Shown: positions 1 through 8,948 of the stretch, piece by piece
Numbering within the stretch: the stretch's first letter is position 1
Layout: each line of letters starts with the position of its first letter
DNA from: Pelagibacteraceae bacterium AG-426-M19
GTDB taxonomy: Bacteria; Pseudomonadota; Alphaproteobacteria; Pelagibacterales; Pelagibacteraceae
Reading direction: 5' to 3'
NCBI GenBank assembly: GCA_003210025.1
Contig: QCNW01000001.1
Coordinates: 124,001-188,000, forward strand
DNA: 64,000 nucleotides
Notes under the pieces: generated by a model
Database searches by the model: none
What the model was told of the DNA's origin: nothing
Seen by the model: only the letters and a program-made list of their open reading frames with translations
Translations under genes and position numbers: made by a program

Positions 1-1396
1 AAGAGTCCATTGAGTCGTAATCCAAAGCGTTTGCTTTAGTTGTAAATTCGACAATGTTAAATTCAGGAAATCTGTAAATTTCAGCAGAATTATTTTTATC
101 AAGTTTAAGTGCTCTTGGTTTAATTTTTCCTAAAGTTTCAATTTCAGTATATTGTTGTCTCTCACCATAAAAATTTTCATCTTTAGATTTTGATAATTTT
201 TCTAAAAATTTATTTCCTTCAAAATTATCAATTTTTTGAAAAAAATTATTTACTCCAATTTCTTTTAACATTTCAAAAGGCCCTCTAGACCAATTGAAGC
301 CAAGTCTCATTGCTTCATCGATGTCGTTAAACTTATCTGTAATACCTGGAACTAATGAAGAAGAATATTTTATTATTTTAGAAATTACTGACCAAGCATA
401 ATCTCCATATTTGTCTCCACGATTAATTAATTTTTTTAAATCAACTTTTTCAGATTTAATATCTATTTTTTTTGAAGGAGAATATTCCCCAGTTTCAAGA
501 TTGATGGCCTCTAAAATTTTCTTACCACCCTCCTTATTCATTCTATAAAATCCACCTTTTCCTTTTCTACCAGTATATCCAGTTTCTATTAATTTTTTTA
601 CAAGTGGCATTTCTCTTGCTACAGGTTGAAATGGATCACTTTCAGGTAATTCTTTAATAAAACTTTTTAATACATCTGCCATTAAATCAATACCAATTAG
701 GTCATACAATCCAAATACTCCAGTTTTAGGTATACCCATTGGTCTGCCAAAGATAGCGTCAGCCTCTTCTACACTGAGTTTCATTTTAAATGCTTCTGTC
801 ATTGCAATTTGCATTGCATAAACTCCAATTCTATTACCTAAAAATCCTGGAGTGTCATTACAGATAATTGCACCTTTACCTAAGTCTATTTCACAAAAGT
901 CTTTTAAAAGTTTAACTTTATCTAAATCACTTTCATTACTTTTTACTATTTCCAGTAAATCCATGTATCTAACAGGATTAAAGAAATGGGTTATGCAGAA
1001 ATCCTTTTTGTCTTGATCAGATAATTTTTCTGATAGAACGCTTATTGGAATTGATGAGGTATTAGAAGAAACAACAGATTCTTTTTTTCTATGTTTAAAA
1101 ATTTTTTCATAAATATTATGTTTTATATCTATTCTTTCTACAACAGCTTCTACAATCCAATCTGCATTCGAAACCACATCAAAGTTTTCTTCAATGTTTC
1201 CTACTTGGATATTATCTAATTTTGATTTATCTATTAATAAAGGAGGTCTAGATTTTCCTATTCTCTCTTTAGCCTTTTGACTAATTTCAGTAGTTAAATC
1301 CAACAAAGTGACAGGAACATTTGCGTTACACAAATGTGCAGCTATACCGCTCCCCATTGTTCCAGAACCAATTACAACTACATTATTTATTTTCAT
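1..1396 (-). CDS. 3-hydroxyacyl-CoA dehydrogenase, probably fused to enoyl-CoA hydratase (partial)
   Basis: NAD-dependent oxidation of 3-hydroxyacyl-CoA in beta-oxidation-type pathways, cytoplasmic. The N terminus has the Rossmann nucleotide motif GSGTMGSGIAAH (about residues 10-21), followed by VVSSNTSSIPIS and the HFFNPVRYMDLLEIV segment typical of the family, then two C-terminal helical domains. The last visible residues (FPEFNIVEFTTKANAL) resemble the linker leading into a crotonase domain in FadB/FadJ-like proteins that carry the dehydrogenase first, so a hydratase domain probably lies beyond the left edge. About 465 codons are visible and the 3' end is cut by the window. The ATG at 1394-1396 is the first one before the Rossmann strand. 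It lies 57 bases downstream of the peptide ABC ATPase gene on the same strand, so it may be the last gene of that operon. Confidence 0.9.
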   Translation of the reverse strand, partial: MKINNVVVIGSGTMGSGIAAHLCNANVPVTLLDLTTEISQKAKERIGKSRPPLLIDKSKLDNIQVGNIEENFDVVSNADWIVEAVVERIDIKHNIYEKIFKHRKKESVVSSNTSSIPISVLSEKLSDQDKKDFCITHFFNPVRYMDLLEIVKSNESDLDKVKLLKDFCEIDLGKGAIICNDTPGFLGNRIGVYAMQIAMTEAFKMKLSVEEADAIFGRPMGIPKTGVFGLYDLIGIDLMADVLKSFIKELPESDPFQPVAREMPLVKKLIETGYTGRKGKGGFYRMNKEGGKKILEAINLETGEYSPSKKIDIKSEKVDLKKLINRGDKYGDYAWSVISKIIKYSSSLVPGITDKFNDIDEAMRLGFNWSRGPFEMLKEIGVNNFFQKIDNFEGNKFLEKLSKSKDENFYGERQQYTEIETLGKIKPRALKLDKNNSAEIYRFPEFNIVEFTTKANALDYDSMDS

Positions 1397-1453
1397 AAAG
1401 AAGGTTTCTTATATTAAATTGAGACTGAGTAGGAAATAAAATAAATGTCATAA

Positions 1454-3481
1454 CTACTGCTGTAAACTTGCTAGTTCTTCAATATTAATATGACATCTAA
1501 TTGCGTTACCATTTTCACCTATTTGCCATGGTGGAACCTCTGAATTACAAATATCACCTATTTTCCTAGGGCATCTTCCTTGAAAAGAACAGCCTTTCTC
1601 GGGGGGTTTTTCCTCTACAATATCCTCAGCTACTAATTTTGGTTTTATATCTGGATCTGGTTCCAAAACAGCACCTAATAATACTTCAGTATAAGGATGT
1701 GATGGAAATTTGTAAACATTTTGAGAAGGACCAATTTCACATAACCTTCCTTGATATAAAACTGCAACTCTATCACTAATTGCTCTAACAACAGCCAGAT
1801 CATGAGAAACAAATACATAGGTTGTTCCTAGATCTTCTTTTAATTGTTGTAATAAGTTTAAAACAGCTGCTTGAACCGAAACATCTAAAGCTGATGTAAC
1901 CTCATCACACAAAATTATATCTGGCTTAGCAGCAAATGCTCTTGCAACTGCAACTCTTTGTTTTTCACCGCCTGATAGTTGTCTAGGGTATCTTGACATA
2001 TAAAACTCTCCCAACCTTACTTTTTTTAGTAGATCGATAATATTTTTTTTTAATTCTTCTCCTGATAAATTAAAATATAACTTTAAAGGTTGAGAAAGTA
2101 TTTGCTCAACTGTGTGGTTGGGATTTAATGACTCGTCTGGATTTTGAAATATAAGTTGTATTGCTCTAAGATCATTTGGATTTCTCATTTTTAAATCAGA
2201 GGATAATATACGATCATTTTCAAATTTAATTTGACCATCTTTAGTTTTGAGTAAGCCAGCAATTGATTTTAGGATAGTAGACTTACCACTTCCAGACTCA
2301 CCAACCAGGGCAATAGTCTCTCCTTTTTTTATATCTATATTTATATCTTTAACTGTTGGGTTTTGATCAGAGATTTTATTTAATAATTGATCAAAAAATT
2401 TCTGCTTTGCATAACTAATTGAAACATCCTTTAATTTTAAAACTTCAATTGCTTCACTATTATTAGATTTTTTTGTTATTGAAGTTTGCAAATTATTATT
2501 TTGGTTTATTAATTCTTTATGATTAAAACATCTGACGTTGGTATCTAATTCTTTAATATGTTCCAGATCTGGTGAATTTTTTTTACAATGATCATTTGCT
2601 AAGTTGCATCTATCATAAAAACTACAACCTTCATTTATGCTTCCAGGCTGGGGTTGGCTTCCTGGCATAGAAGCTGGAAGTCCAGATAATGAAAGTTTAG
2701 GTATCGATTTTAGCAATCCATAAGTATAAGGATGAATAGGTTCCTTTAATATTTTTCTTGCTGGTCCTTCTAATACAATTTCTCCCGCATACATTACAAC
2801 TATTCTATCACTGACTTGTGCAATGGCTCCAAGGTCATGACTAACATAGATCATAGATGTTCCAGTATCTTTTGCTATAAATCTTAATAGTTCTAATACA
2901 TGCGCTTGTGTTGTAACATCTAATCCAGTGGTTGGCTCATCTAATAAAAGTAAATCTGGTTTGCCAGCTAATGCCATTGCAACAGCCACTCTTTGTTGCT
3001 GCCCTCCAGAAAGCTCGTGTGGATAACGAAAAGCCATGGTTTCTGGTGAAGGAAGTCTAACTTTATTTAGTAGCTCCGAAATTTTTTTATCTCTCTCTGT
3101 TTTATTTAGATTTGTATGTAATCTTAATGCTTCATCAATTTGGTATCCAATTTTTAAATTAGGTGTAAGTGCTTGTCCTGCATTTTGAGGTATCATGGCT
3201 ATTTTTCTACCTCTAATTTTTTCTAGCTGTCTACTGGTCATCTTCAATAAATCTTCAGATTTAAAGATGCATTCACCCTTAAGAGGAAATAAGCCTTGTT
3301 TTATATAGCCCATCATTGCAAGTGCTAATGTGCTTTTTCCAGAACCCGACTCCCCTACGATCCCTACAGTCTCTCCTTTCTTAATGTTGGTTGAAACATT
3401 TCTAAGTATTGAAATTTGTTTGCCCTTTTGACTATTAAATCCAATTGATAAATTTTTAACACTTTCAATTATTTCGCTCAT
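1454..3481 (-). CDS. peptide/opine-type ABC transporter, fused double ATP-binding protein
   Basis: ATPase of a Dpp/Opp-family importer, cytoplasmic face of the inner membrane. At 675 residues it is two complete nucleotide-binding domains in tandem. The first has Walker A GESGSGKST (residues 43-51), signature LSGGQQQRVAVA and Walker B LLLLDEP; the second repeats GESGSGKST, LSGGEKQRVAVA and ILCDE. Each half ends in the cysteine-containing Oligo_HPY tail (CSFYDRC and CSFQGRC). In classical systems the halves are separate DppD and DppF; fusions like GsiA or YejF are well known. The start codon directly abuts the stop of the upstream permease, indicating one operon with the permeases and binding protein at 3482-6906. 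The substrate cannot be told from this subunit. Confidence 0.93.
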   Translation of the reverse strand: MSEIIESVKNLSIGFNSQKGKQISILRNVSTNIKKGETVGIVGESGSGKSTLALAMMGYIKQGLFPLKGECIFKSEDLLKMTSRQLEKIRGRKIAMIPQNAGQALTPNLKIGYQIDEALRLHTNLNKTERDKKISELLNKVRLPSPETMAFRYPHELSGGQQQRVAVAMALAGKPDLLLLDEPTTGLDVTTQAHVLELLRFIAKDTGTSMIYVSHDLGAIAQVSDRIVVMYAGEIVLEGPARKILKEPIHPYTYGLLKSIPKLSLSGLPASMPGSQPQPGSINEGCSFYDRCNLANDHCKKNSPDLEHIKELDTNVRCFNHKELINQNNNLQTSITKKSNNSEAIEVLKLKDVSISYAKQKFFDQLLNKISDQNPTVKDINIDIKKGETIALVGESGSGKSTILKSIAGLLKTKDGQIKFENDRILSSDLKMRNPNDLRAIQLIFQNPDESLNPNHTVEQILSQPLKLYFNLSGEELKKNIIDLLKKVRLGEFYMSRYPRQLSGGEKQRVAVARAFAAKPDIILCDEVTSALDVSVQAAVLNLLQQLKEDLGTTYVFVSHDLAVVRAISDRVAVLYQGRLCEIGPSQNVYKFPSHPYTEVLLGAVLEPDPDIKPKLVAEDIVEEKPPEKGCSFQGRCPRKIGDICNSEVPPWQIGENGNAIRCHINIEELASLQQ

Positions 3482-4375
3482 TTAAACAGGTGCCTTTGTT
3501 GAACGATCAATTCCTAAAGCTTTTGCAAATGCATCAGCAGTTAAATTTATTCCAATAATTAACGAACTTAATCCTACTATTGGAGCAATTACGGACCAGT
3601 ATGCAAACGACATCAATCCTCTAGCATTGGATATCATCAAACCCCAATCAGGAGTTGGAGGACTGACACCAAAACCTAAGAATGACAATGAGCTAAATCC
3701 TAATAACATCCAAGACCATCTCATTGCTCCTTCTACTAATATAGCATCTCTAACATTTGGAATAATTTCATTCCAAATAATAGACATGTTGCTATGACCT
3801 CTAGCTCTGGCTGAAACTATAAAGTCTTTAGCAATAACATCGTGCGTAGCAGCTCTAGCAACTCTTACTATTCCTTTACCATAAAAAAAACCTAGTGCAG
3901 GAATTAAAACCTCTGTTGATGTTCCTAAAAGAGAAACAATTAATAACATTGCAAGTATCCAAGGGATAGAAAGAAACGCATCAACAACTCTCATTACAAC
4001 ATCATCAATTTTGCCTCCAACTAAACCACAAAAAATTCCAAGTAAACCTCCCCACAGAAGAGCTATAAGTGATCCAAAGAAAGTTACCGTAAGAGCTGTT
4101 CGCCCTCCAAGTATTGTTCTAGTAAAAACATCTCTACCCAAGCTGTCTGTTCCAAACCAATGTTCAGCAGAAGGTGCAAGTAACATGGTATTTGGGCTAA
4201 TTGCTTTATAATCGTATGGTGCAATGTAAGGACTTGTTAATGCTAAGACTACATGAAATAGTACAATTGTAAGTCCAATTAATCCAGAAGGCTTGGAGGC
4301 CATAGTTTTTAAAATCTCAAAAGCCTTTTCTAGCTTATTTTTTTGTTTATCTTTTATAATTAAATTACTCTCCAT
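3482..4375 (-). CDS. peptide/opine-type ABC transporter permease, DppC-like
   Basis: Inner-membrane permease, 297 residues, with an N-terminal membrane helix (about 33-53), a periplasmic stretch containing the family hallmark HWFGTDSLGRDVFTR, and about five further helices. The EAA-type cytoplasmic loop (SARARGHSNMSIIWNEIIPN) that contacts the ATPase is present. This matches the BPD_transp_1 / OppC N-terminal architecture. It lies one base from the DppB-like gene upstream and abuts the ATPase downstream, so it is an internal gene of the operon. Confidence 0.92.
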   Translation of the reverse strand: MESNLIIKDKQKNKLEKAFEILKTMASKPSGLIGLTIVLFHVVLALTSPYIAPYDYKAISPNTMLLAPSAEHWFGTDSLGRDVFTRTILGGRTALTVTFFGSLIALLWGGLLGIFCGLVGGKIDDVVMRVVDAFLSIPWILAMLLIVSLLGTSTEVLIPALGFFYGKGIVRVARAATHDVIAKDFIVSARARGHSNMSIIWNEIIPNVRDAILVEGAMRWSWMLLGFSSLSFLGFGVSPPTPDWGLMISNARGLMSFAYWSVIAPIVGLSSLIIGINLTADAFAKALGIDRSTKAPV

Positions 4376-4376
4376 T

Positions 4377-5333
4377 TTATTTTCTTATCTGTAAACTTTT
4401 TAATCTTGGATTAAGCATTAGTGTCATTAAATCTGCTATTAAATTTATTCCCACATAGATAGATGCCAATATTATTGCTAATGCTTGAACAACAGGCAAA
4501 TCTCTATTTGATATAGACTCAATTACTAGTCTGCCTAAACCTGGATAATTAAAAACAACTTCTGTAACAACAACACCACCTAACAACCAAGCAATTGTTA
4601 ACGCTACTACATTTATTGCTGGTAATAATGCGTTTGGCAATACATGTCTAAATACCATTTTCCAATATGGAACACCTTTTAAAATTGCCATTTGTACATA
4701 ATCACTAGCCATTACTTGAATTACACTTGAACGTACCATTCTTGCCATGTGTGCGGTCATAATCATTGAAATTGCAACAACAGGTAAAATTATATTTGAG
4801 AGTAATTCATAAAAAGTTGCATCCGATGGTATAATCACAATGCCTGGTAGCCAACCAAGCCAAATTGCAACAATTAAAATAAGCAAAGTAGCACTAATAA
4901 ACTCCGGAATAGTCATTGAAAAAATTGTGATAGTAGAGATCATAATATCTGGAAGCTTATCTCTCCAAAGAGCAGTTATTATTCCTAATACGATTGCTAA
5001 AGGAATTCCTATAAGTATTGAAACAGAGGCTAAAACTAAGGAGTTTTTAACTCTTGGACCTAGTACTTCATTAATTGGCATTTCTCCACTTAAAGAGTAA
5101 CCAAAATCACCTCGTACAACATTTGATGCCCAGTCCAAGTATCTTTCATAAGCAGGAACATCTAGACCAAGTCTTTTTATGCAAGCATCAAGAGCTGCTC
5201 CATAAGCTTCTCTTTCTAAATATGTTGTGCATGCATCACCAGGTAAAACTTCAACACCTACAAATGTAATTAATGATACTATAAATAAAGTGATGAGCCC
5301 TAGTCCAATTCTTTTTAAAATTAATAAAAGCAT
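4377..5333 (-). CDS. peptide/opine-type ABC transporter permease, DppB-like
   Basis: Inner-membrane permease, 318 residues. It starts with a membrane helix (IGLGLITLFIVSLITFVGVE), has the typical periplasmic region with LPGDACTTYLEREAYG and GDFGYSLSG, then five more helices. The EAA loop is YVQMAILKGVPYWKMVFRHVLPNA. These are features of the OppB/DppB family. It is the first permease after the binding-protein gene and is separated from it by a strong hairpin (5381-5408), so its expression probably depends on read-through. Confidence 0.92.
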   Translation of the reverse strand: MLLLILKRIGLGLITLFIVSLITFVGVEVLPGDACTTYLEREAYGAALDACIKRLGLDVPAYERYLDWASNVVRGDFGYSLSGEMPINEVLGPRVKNSLVLASVSILIGIPLAIVLGIITALWRDKLPDIMISTITIFSMTIPEFISATLLILIVAIWLGWLPGIVIIPSDATFYELLSNIILPVVAISMIMTAHMARMVRSSVIQVMASDYVQMAILKGVPYWKMVFRHVLPNALLPAINVVALTIAWLLGGVVVTEVVFNYPGLGRLVIESISNRDLPVVQALAIILASIYVGINLIADLMTLMLNPRLKSLQIRK

Positions 5334-5380
5334 AAGATTAACTAGAACTTTTTAACAAAAATAATTTAAATAGAAATAAA

Positions 5381-5408
5381 ATAAAGGCCGCTTATATGCG
5401 GCCTTTAT
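5381..5408 (-). terminator. hairpin terminator/attenuator after the peptide binding-protein gene
   Basis: Perfect 11-bp inverted repeat ATAAAGGCCGC / GCGGCCTTTAT with a 6-base loop, just past the stop codon of the binding-protein gene on the minus strand and upstream of the DppB-like gene. A T-rich stretch follows on the minus strand. It probably terminates most transcripts while allowing some read-through to the permeases, or it stabilises the 3' end of the binding-protein mRNA. Confidence 0.85.
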
Positions 5409-5418
5409 CTAAATACTT

Positions 5419-6906
5419 TTAGTCAACTTTAACTTTATGCCACTGTATAGAAAAGTGATCTACAGCATCAAGGTTTTTAACTTTTGATGAAGTAACTACA
5501 AGTCTAGATACGTGATATGGGATCATTGTTCCACTTTGTTCCCATAAAGTCATTTGAGCATTTTGATATGCTTTCTTTCTTTTATTGAAATCCAACTCAC
5601 TTCTAGCATCCGCTAAATTTTTATCAAAGTCAGCATTTTTGAAATAAGACTCATTCCATTTTGCTCCACTATGATATGCTTCATGCAAGATTGTGTCTGC
5701 TGGTCTTTGATTCCAACGTGTCATTGAAACTGGCTTTTTCATCCAAACTTCATTCCAATAACCTTTAGATGGTACCATTTCAATATTAACTTTAATTCCT
5801 GCTTTTGCAACTTGTTGCTGAACAACTTCTGCAATCGTAGGCCAAGTTGGCTCTAAAGTTGCTGGGTAAACAGTCAATTCAATTCCATTTGGAAATCCTG
5901 CTTCTCTTAGTAAATTTTTTGCTTTACTGATATTTTGAGGACAATCCATTTGTAAACGATATTGATCAGAAGGCATTACAGGTGTATCACAAGATACAGT
6001 TGCTGCACCACCCATCACTAGGTCTACAAGTTCTTGTCTATCAACTGCTAACCTAAAAGCTTTTCTCACTTTAGGATTATCAAATGGAGCAGTATCAGTT
6101 CTCATAACCACACCTCTCCAGTTTCCAGTTGGAATTACAGTTGTTGTAAATTTAGAATTACTGTCAAATATCTTTTTTTGATTGAAAGGTACATATCTAT
6201 TCATATCAATTTGACCAGTTAAAAGAGCTTGTATTCTTGCTTGAGCATCTGGGATCGCAATGACATGAACTTCTGCAACTCCTGGTGCACCTTCCCAATA
6301 TTCTGGGTTAGCTTTTAGAATTGTAGTTCCTTCTGGATCAAATTTATCAACCATAAATGGTCCAGTACCAACTCCAGTTTGTCCTATAGTATCTCCTGAT
6401 CCTTCAGGTATCATTCTTAATCTGTAGTCAGTTAATAATAACGGAAAGTCAGCAAATGAAGTTGATAACTTCATTTTAACTGTATGCTGATCAACTACCT
6501 CAATATCTTCAACTACATTTAAACTTTTTCTAACTGGAGATCCGATATCAGGATCTTTAGCTCTCATTAGAGAATATTTTACATCTGGAGCATCAAATGC
6601 TGATCCATCATGAAAATATATTCCTTTTCTTAAATTAAATGTCCATTCAGTTGCATCAGAATTAGCACTCCAATCTGTTGATAATGAAGGTGATGGAACA
6701 CCGTTCATATCGGGTCTCACTAATCTATTTTGTGTTTTGATGACAACTTGAAATAAACGCCCTTTTGTTATGGCATCTAAGTTAGTATCTTTTCCAAATC
6801 CAAGATCATGTGATACTTTAAATACTCCACTTGATGCATTGGCAATAGAAAAAGATAATATCAGTGACATAAAAGTCGCTGAAAAAACTTTAAGTATGTA
6901 TTTCAT
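5419..6906 (-). CDS. ABC transporter substrate-binding protein, family 5 (peptide/opine type)
   Basis: Periplasmic solute-binding protein, 495 residues. A signal peptide (MKYILKVFSATFMSLILSFS, cleavage near ANA|SS) is followed by the SBP_bac_5 pattern: an early LFQVVIKTQNRLVRP segment, TEWTFNLRKGIYFHDGSAF, a GTGPFMV segment and a FDNPKVRKAFRLAVDRQEL segment. The start has a good ribosome site (AGAGGGAA). It is first gene of the importer operon and is divergent from the DmdA-like operon at 7048. Family 5 proteins bind peptides, opines, nickel or sugars, so the ligand is unknown. Operon linkage to an acyl-CoA dehydrogenase suggests a carbon source rather than a metal. Confidence 0.92.
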   Translation of the reverse strand: MKYILKVFSATFMSLILSFSIANASSGVFKVSHDLGFGKDTNLDAITKGRLFQVVIKTQNRLVRPDMNGVPSPSLSTDWSANSDATEWTFNLRKGIYFHDGSAFDAPDVKYSLMRAKDPDIGSPVRKSLNVVEDIEVVDQHTVKMKLSTSFADFPLLLTDYRLRMIPEGSGDTIGQTGVGTGPFMVDKFDPEGTTILKANPEYWEGAPGVAEVHVIAIPDAQARIQALLTGQIDMNRYVPFNQKKIFDSNSKFTTTVIPTGNWRGVVMRTDTAPFDNPKVRKAFRLAVDRQELVDLVMGGAATVSCDTPVMPSDQYRLQMDCPQNISKAKNLLREAGFPNGIELTVYPATLEPTWPTIAEVVQQQVAKAGIKVNIEMVPSKGYWNEVWMKKPVSMTRWNQRPADTILHEAYHSGAKWNESYFKNADFDKNLADARSELDFNKRKKAYQNAQMTLWEQSGTMIPYHVSRLVVTSSKVKNLDAVDHFSIQWHKVKVD

Positions 6907-6945
6907 AAGTTCCCTCTTTTTCTTTCGTTGTTTAAATAATCAAAA

Positions 6946-6973
6946 AGATAACAATTCCAGAACTAGATAACAA
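6946..6973. promoter_or_regulatory. direct repeat AGATAACAA x2 in divergent promoter region
   Basis: The nine-base word AGATAACAA occurs at 6946-6954 and again at 6965-6973, a 19-bp period. It sits in the 141-bp region between the peptide binding-protein gene (leftward) and the 7048 operon (rightward). A direct repeat near two helical turns is compatible with a regulator binding site. No regulator gene lies nearby and chance is possible in AT-rich DNA. Confidence 0.35.
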
Positions 6974-7002
6974 CATGCAAAATGTAGTGATTCATCTACT
7001 AA

Positions 7003-7031
7003 TTGAATAGATATTTTAATTAATATACACT
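7003..7031 (+). promoter_or_regulatory. possible promoter of the 7048 operon
   Basis: TTGAAT at 7003-7008 and TACACT at 7026-7031, separated by 17 bases, are a moderate sigma-70-like match placed 16 bases before the ATG at 7048. No convincing ribosome site is visible before that ATG, so the transcript would have a very short leader. Confidence 0.3.
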
Positions 7032-7047
7032 TTTTCTAAATTTATAA

Positions 7048-8271
7048 ATGCAAAACGAATTAAACAAAGTCAGATTTTCAGTAAAACCTTTAAAATCCAA
7101 TGATAATAAAGTTGTTGAGCTTGCACGAACTGTCGGGATACATCCTCTAGCATATCAAGAACTTCCCTATGATCCTGAGTATTCATTTTATGCAGGAAGA
7201 TTAAATCCAGAAGTGCTTTCACACGCTACTGCTGATGAAATGTATTGGAAAGTAAGACAAGAGGTGATTTTTCGTCATACTGGTGAACATCCATATGAAA
7301 TATCTGGTCCCGATGCAGAAAAATTTTTACAAAAAATATTCACAAGAGATATCTCAAAAGTAAAAGTAGGAAGATGCTCGTACCAATTTGCTTGTTACAA
7401 TGATGGAGGTATGCTGACAGATGGAGTTTTACTAAAACTTGAAGAAAATAAATTTTGGTTTGTTCAAGCTGATGGAGATCTTTTTTCATGGTATAAAGCT
7501 CACACTGATAATCTTAATGTAAAAATTTCTGATCCAGACGTTTGGGTAAGTCAAATTCAGGGACCAAAATCTATGGATCTTTTAAAAATTTTAAGTAAAG
7601 ATAGTTTTCCTGATAATTGGAAATATTTTGATTGGAAAGAAATTACTATACTAAATGAAAAAGTAATCGTAAGTAGATCGGGATTTAGTAATGAACTTGG
7701 TTGGGAAATTTATTTTAGAAAAAATAATAATACTGAAAAAGTTGGGGATTATATTCTTGAAGAAGGAAAAAAAATAGGAATGATACTCACAGGCACCCCT
7801 GGTTTCAGATGTAAAAGAATAGAATCTGGATTGTTATCGGCTGGGCAAGACTTTAATCATGAAACAAATCCATATGATGTTGGTTTAGGTAAGTATGTTG
7901 ATTTAAAAAAAAATTATTTTATTGGAAAATCAGCGTTGATGACTGCAGATAAAGAAAAAAGATGTTGGGGAATACGAGTAGAAAATGGAACAGGTTTAAA
8001 AGGAACTTACGTAAAATTTAATAATGAAATAATTGGAAAAATTACATCTAGCACTTGGTCACCTTTTCAACAATGTGGTGTTGGAATAGTTTTAATGAAT
8101 TCTACAAAACATAAACCAGGATTAATTGTGGATGTTAATTGCAATGATAATAAAATTCACAAAGGTGAGATATGCACCCTACCAATGTATGACTTTAAAA
8201 ATGAAATTGTAAGAGGTTTAAAAATCGATATTCCAACAGGTCCTTCTCCGTGGTCAGGAATAAAAAAATAA
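7048..8271 (+). CDS. aminomethyltransferase (GcvT)/DmdA-family protein
   Basis: Tetrahydrofolate-dependent methyl- or aminomethyl-transfer family, cytoplasmic, 407 residues. The folate-binding fold is indicated by HTGEHPYEISGPDAEKFL, FACYNDGGMLTDGVLLKL, VSQIQGPKSMDLL and SRSGFSNELGWEIYF. A later RIESGLLSAGQDF...NPYDVGLGKYV segment aligns with the second GcvT domain, and a C-terminal beta-barrel follows. It is longer than typical GcvT (about 370) because of an extra N-terminal segment of about 60 residues. The rest of the glycine cleavage system is absent nearby, so it is more likely a demethylase-type paralog (as in DmdA, LigM or sarcosine/dimethylglycine systems) than true GcvT. It is the first gene of a seven-gene operon that also holds a second member of the family at 12177. 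The substrate is unknown. Confidence 0.85.
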   Translation: MQNELNKVRFSVKPLKSNDNKVVELARTVGIHPLAYQELPYDPEYSFYAGRLNPEVLSHATADEMYWKVRQEVIFRHTGEHPYEISGPDAEKFLQKIFTRDISKVKVGRCSYQFACYNDGGMLTDGVLLKLEENKFWFVQADGDLFSWYKAHTDNLNVKISDPDVWVSQIQGPKSMDLLKILSKDSFPDNWKYFDWKEITILNEKVIVSRSGFSNELGWEIYFRKNNNTEKVGDYILEEGKKIGMILTGTPGFRCKRIESGLLSAGQDFNHETNPYDVGLGKYVDLKKNYFIGKSALMTADKEKRCWGIRVENGTGLKGTYVKFNNEIIGKITSSTWSPFQQCGVGIVLMNSTKHKPGLIVDVNCNDNKIHKGEICTLPMYDFKNEIVRGLKIDIPTGPSPWSGIKK

Positions 8272-8948
8272 TAGCTATTGGTGGTGGTGGATTTACACAT
8301 TCGTCTGATAAAGACTTGGATGAATATGTTATAAATCAAGTTAATAAATCAAATATCAATATCGGTTTTTTACCTACAGCTAGCAATGATAATCAAGAAA
8401 AGACTGATCTTTTTTATAAAAGATTTAAATCACATAAATTTAAATTATCTCATTTTAATCTCTGTACAAGTGTGGAAGGTTTTAATGAATGGATGTTAAG
8501 CAAAGATATAATTTATGTGGGGGGCGGTAATACTTCTGACATGATTAATATTTGGAGAAGATATAATCTTATCAAAGTATTTAAAGCTGCATATGAAAAA
8601 GGCATAATTCTGAGTGGAATAAGTGCGGGAGCCGTCTGCTGGTTTGATTGGATATTGTCAGACTCAGTCAATAAAGAGCTAAGTCCTTTAAAAGGAATAA
8701 ATTTTTTAGATGGAAGTTGCACACCTCATTCGTCAGATAATAATCGACTTCGACAATTTATTGCAGAAATTAAAGATGGAAATTTGCCAGATGGAATAGC
8801 TATTGATGATGGTGTAGCTGTGCTTTTTATTGACGGAGTTCCTTCAGAGGTTTATTCTTCAAGAATTAATCATGATGCTTATTATGTGACTAGACATTAT
8901 AAAATAAGTTTAAAAACATATATAAAAAATTTAAATGGACAATATTAA
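8250..8948 (+). CDS. peptidase E-like (S51 family, class I amidotransferase fold)
   Basis: 232 residues. It has the S51 features IYVGGGNT (about 88-95), the nucleophile elbow GISAGAVCW with Ser125, and a later CTPHSSDN segment with His160. Family members cleave Asp-X dipeptides (PepE) or cyanophycin; some are of unknown activity. The likely start is a GTG at 8250, inside the end of the preceding gene (22-base overlap): the next residues KKIIAIGGGGF are the first beta strand, leaving no room for a later start. It overlaps the next gene by 14 bases, so translation of the three genes is probably coupled. Its role in a demethylation/oxidation operon is unexplained; it could release an aspartyl or amide-linked substrate. 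Confidence 0.82.
   Translation: MVRNKKIIAIGGGGFTHSSDKDLDEYVINQVNKSNINIGFLPTASNDNQEKTDLFYKRFKSHKFKLSHFNLCTSVEGFNEWMLSKDIIYVGGGNTSDMINIWRRYNLIKVFKAAYEKGIILSGISAGAVCWFDWILSDSVNKELSPLKGINFLDGSCTPHSSDNNRLRQFIAEIKDGNLPDGIAIDDGVAVLFIDGVPSEVYSSRINHDAYYVTRHYKISLKTYIKNLNGQY

Noticed and set aside
1397-1453. AAGAA-GGT-TTCTT dyad before the acyl-CoA dehydrogenase start
   Set aside because: Five-base AT arms are expected by chance at this composition and no terminator tail follows.
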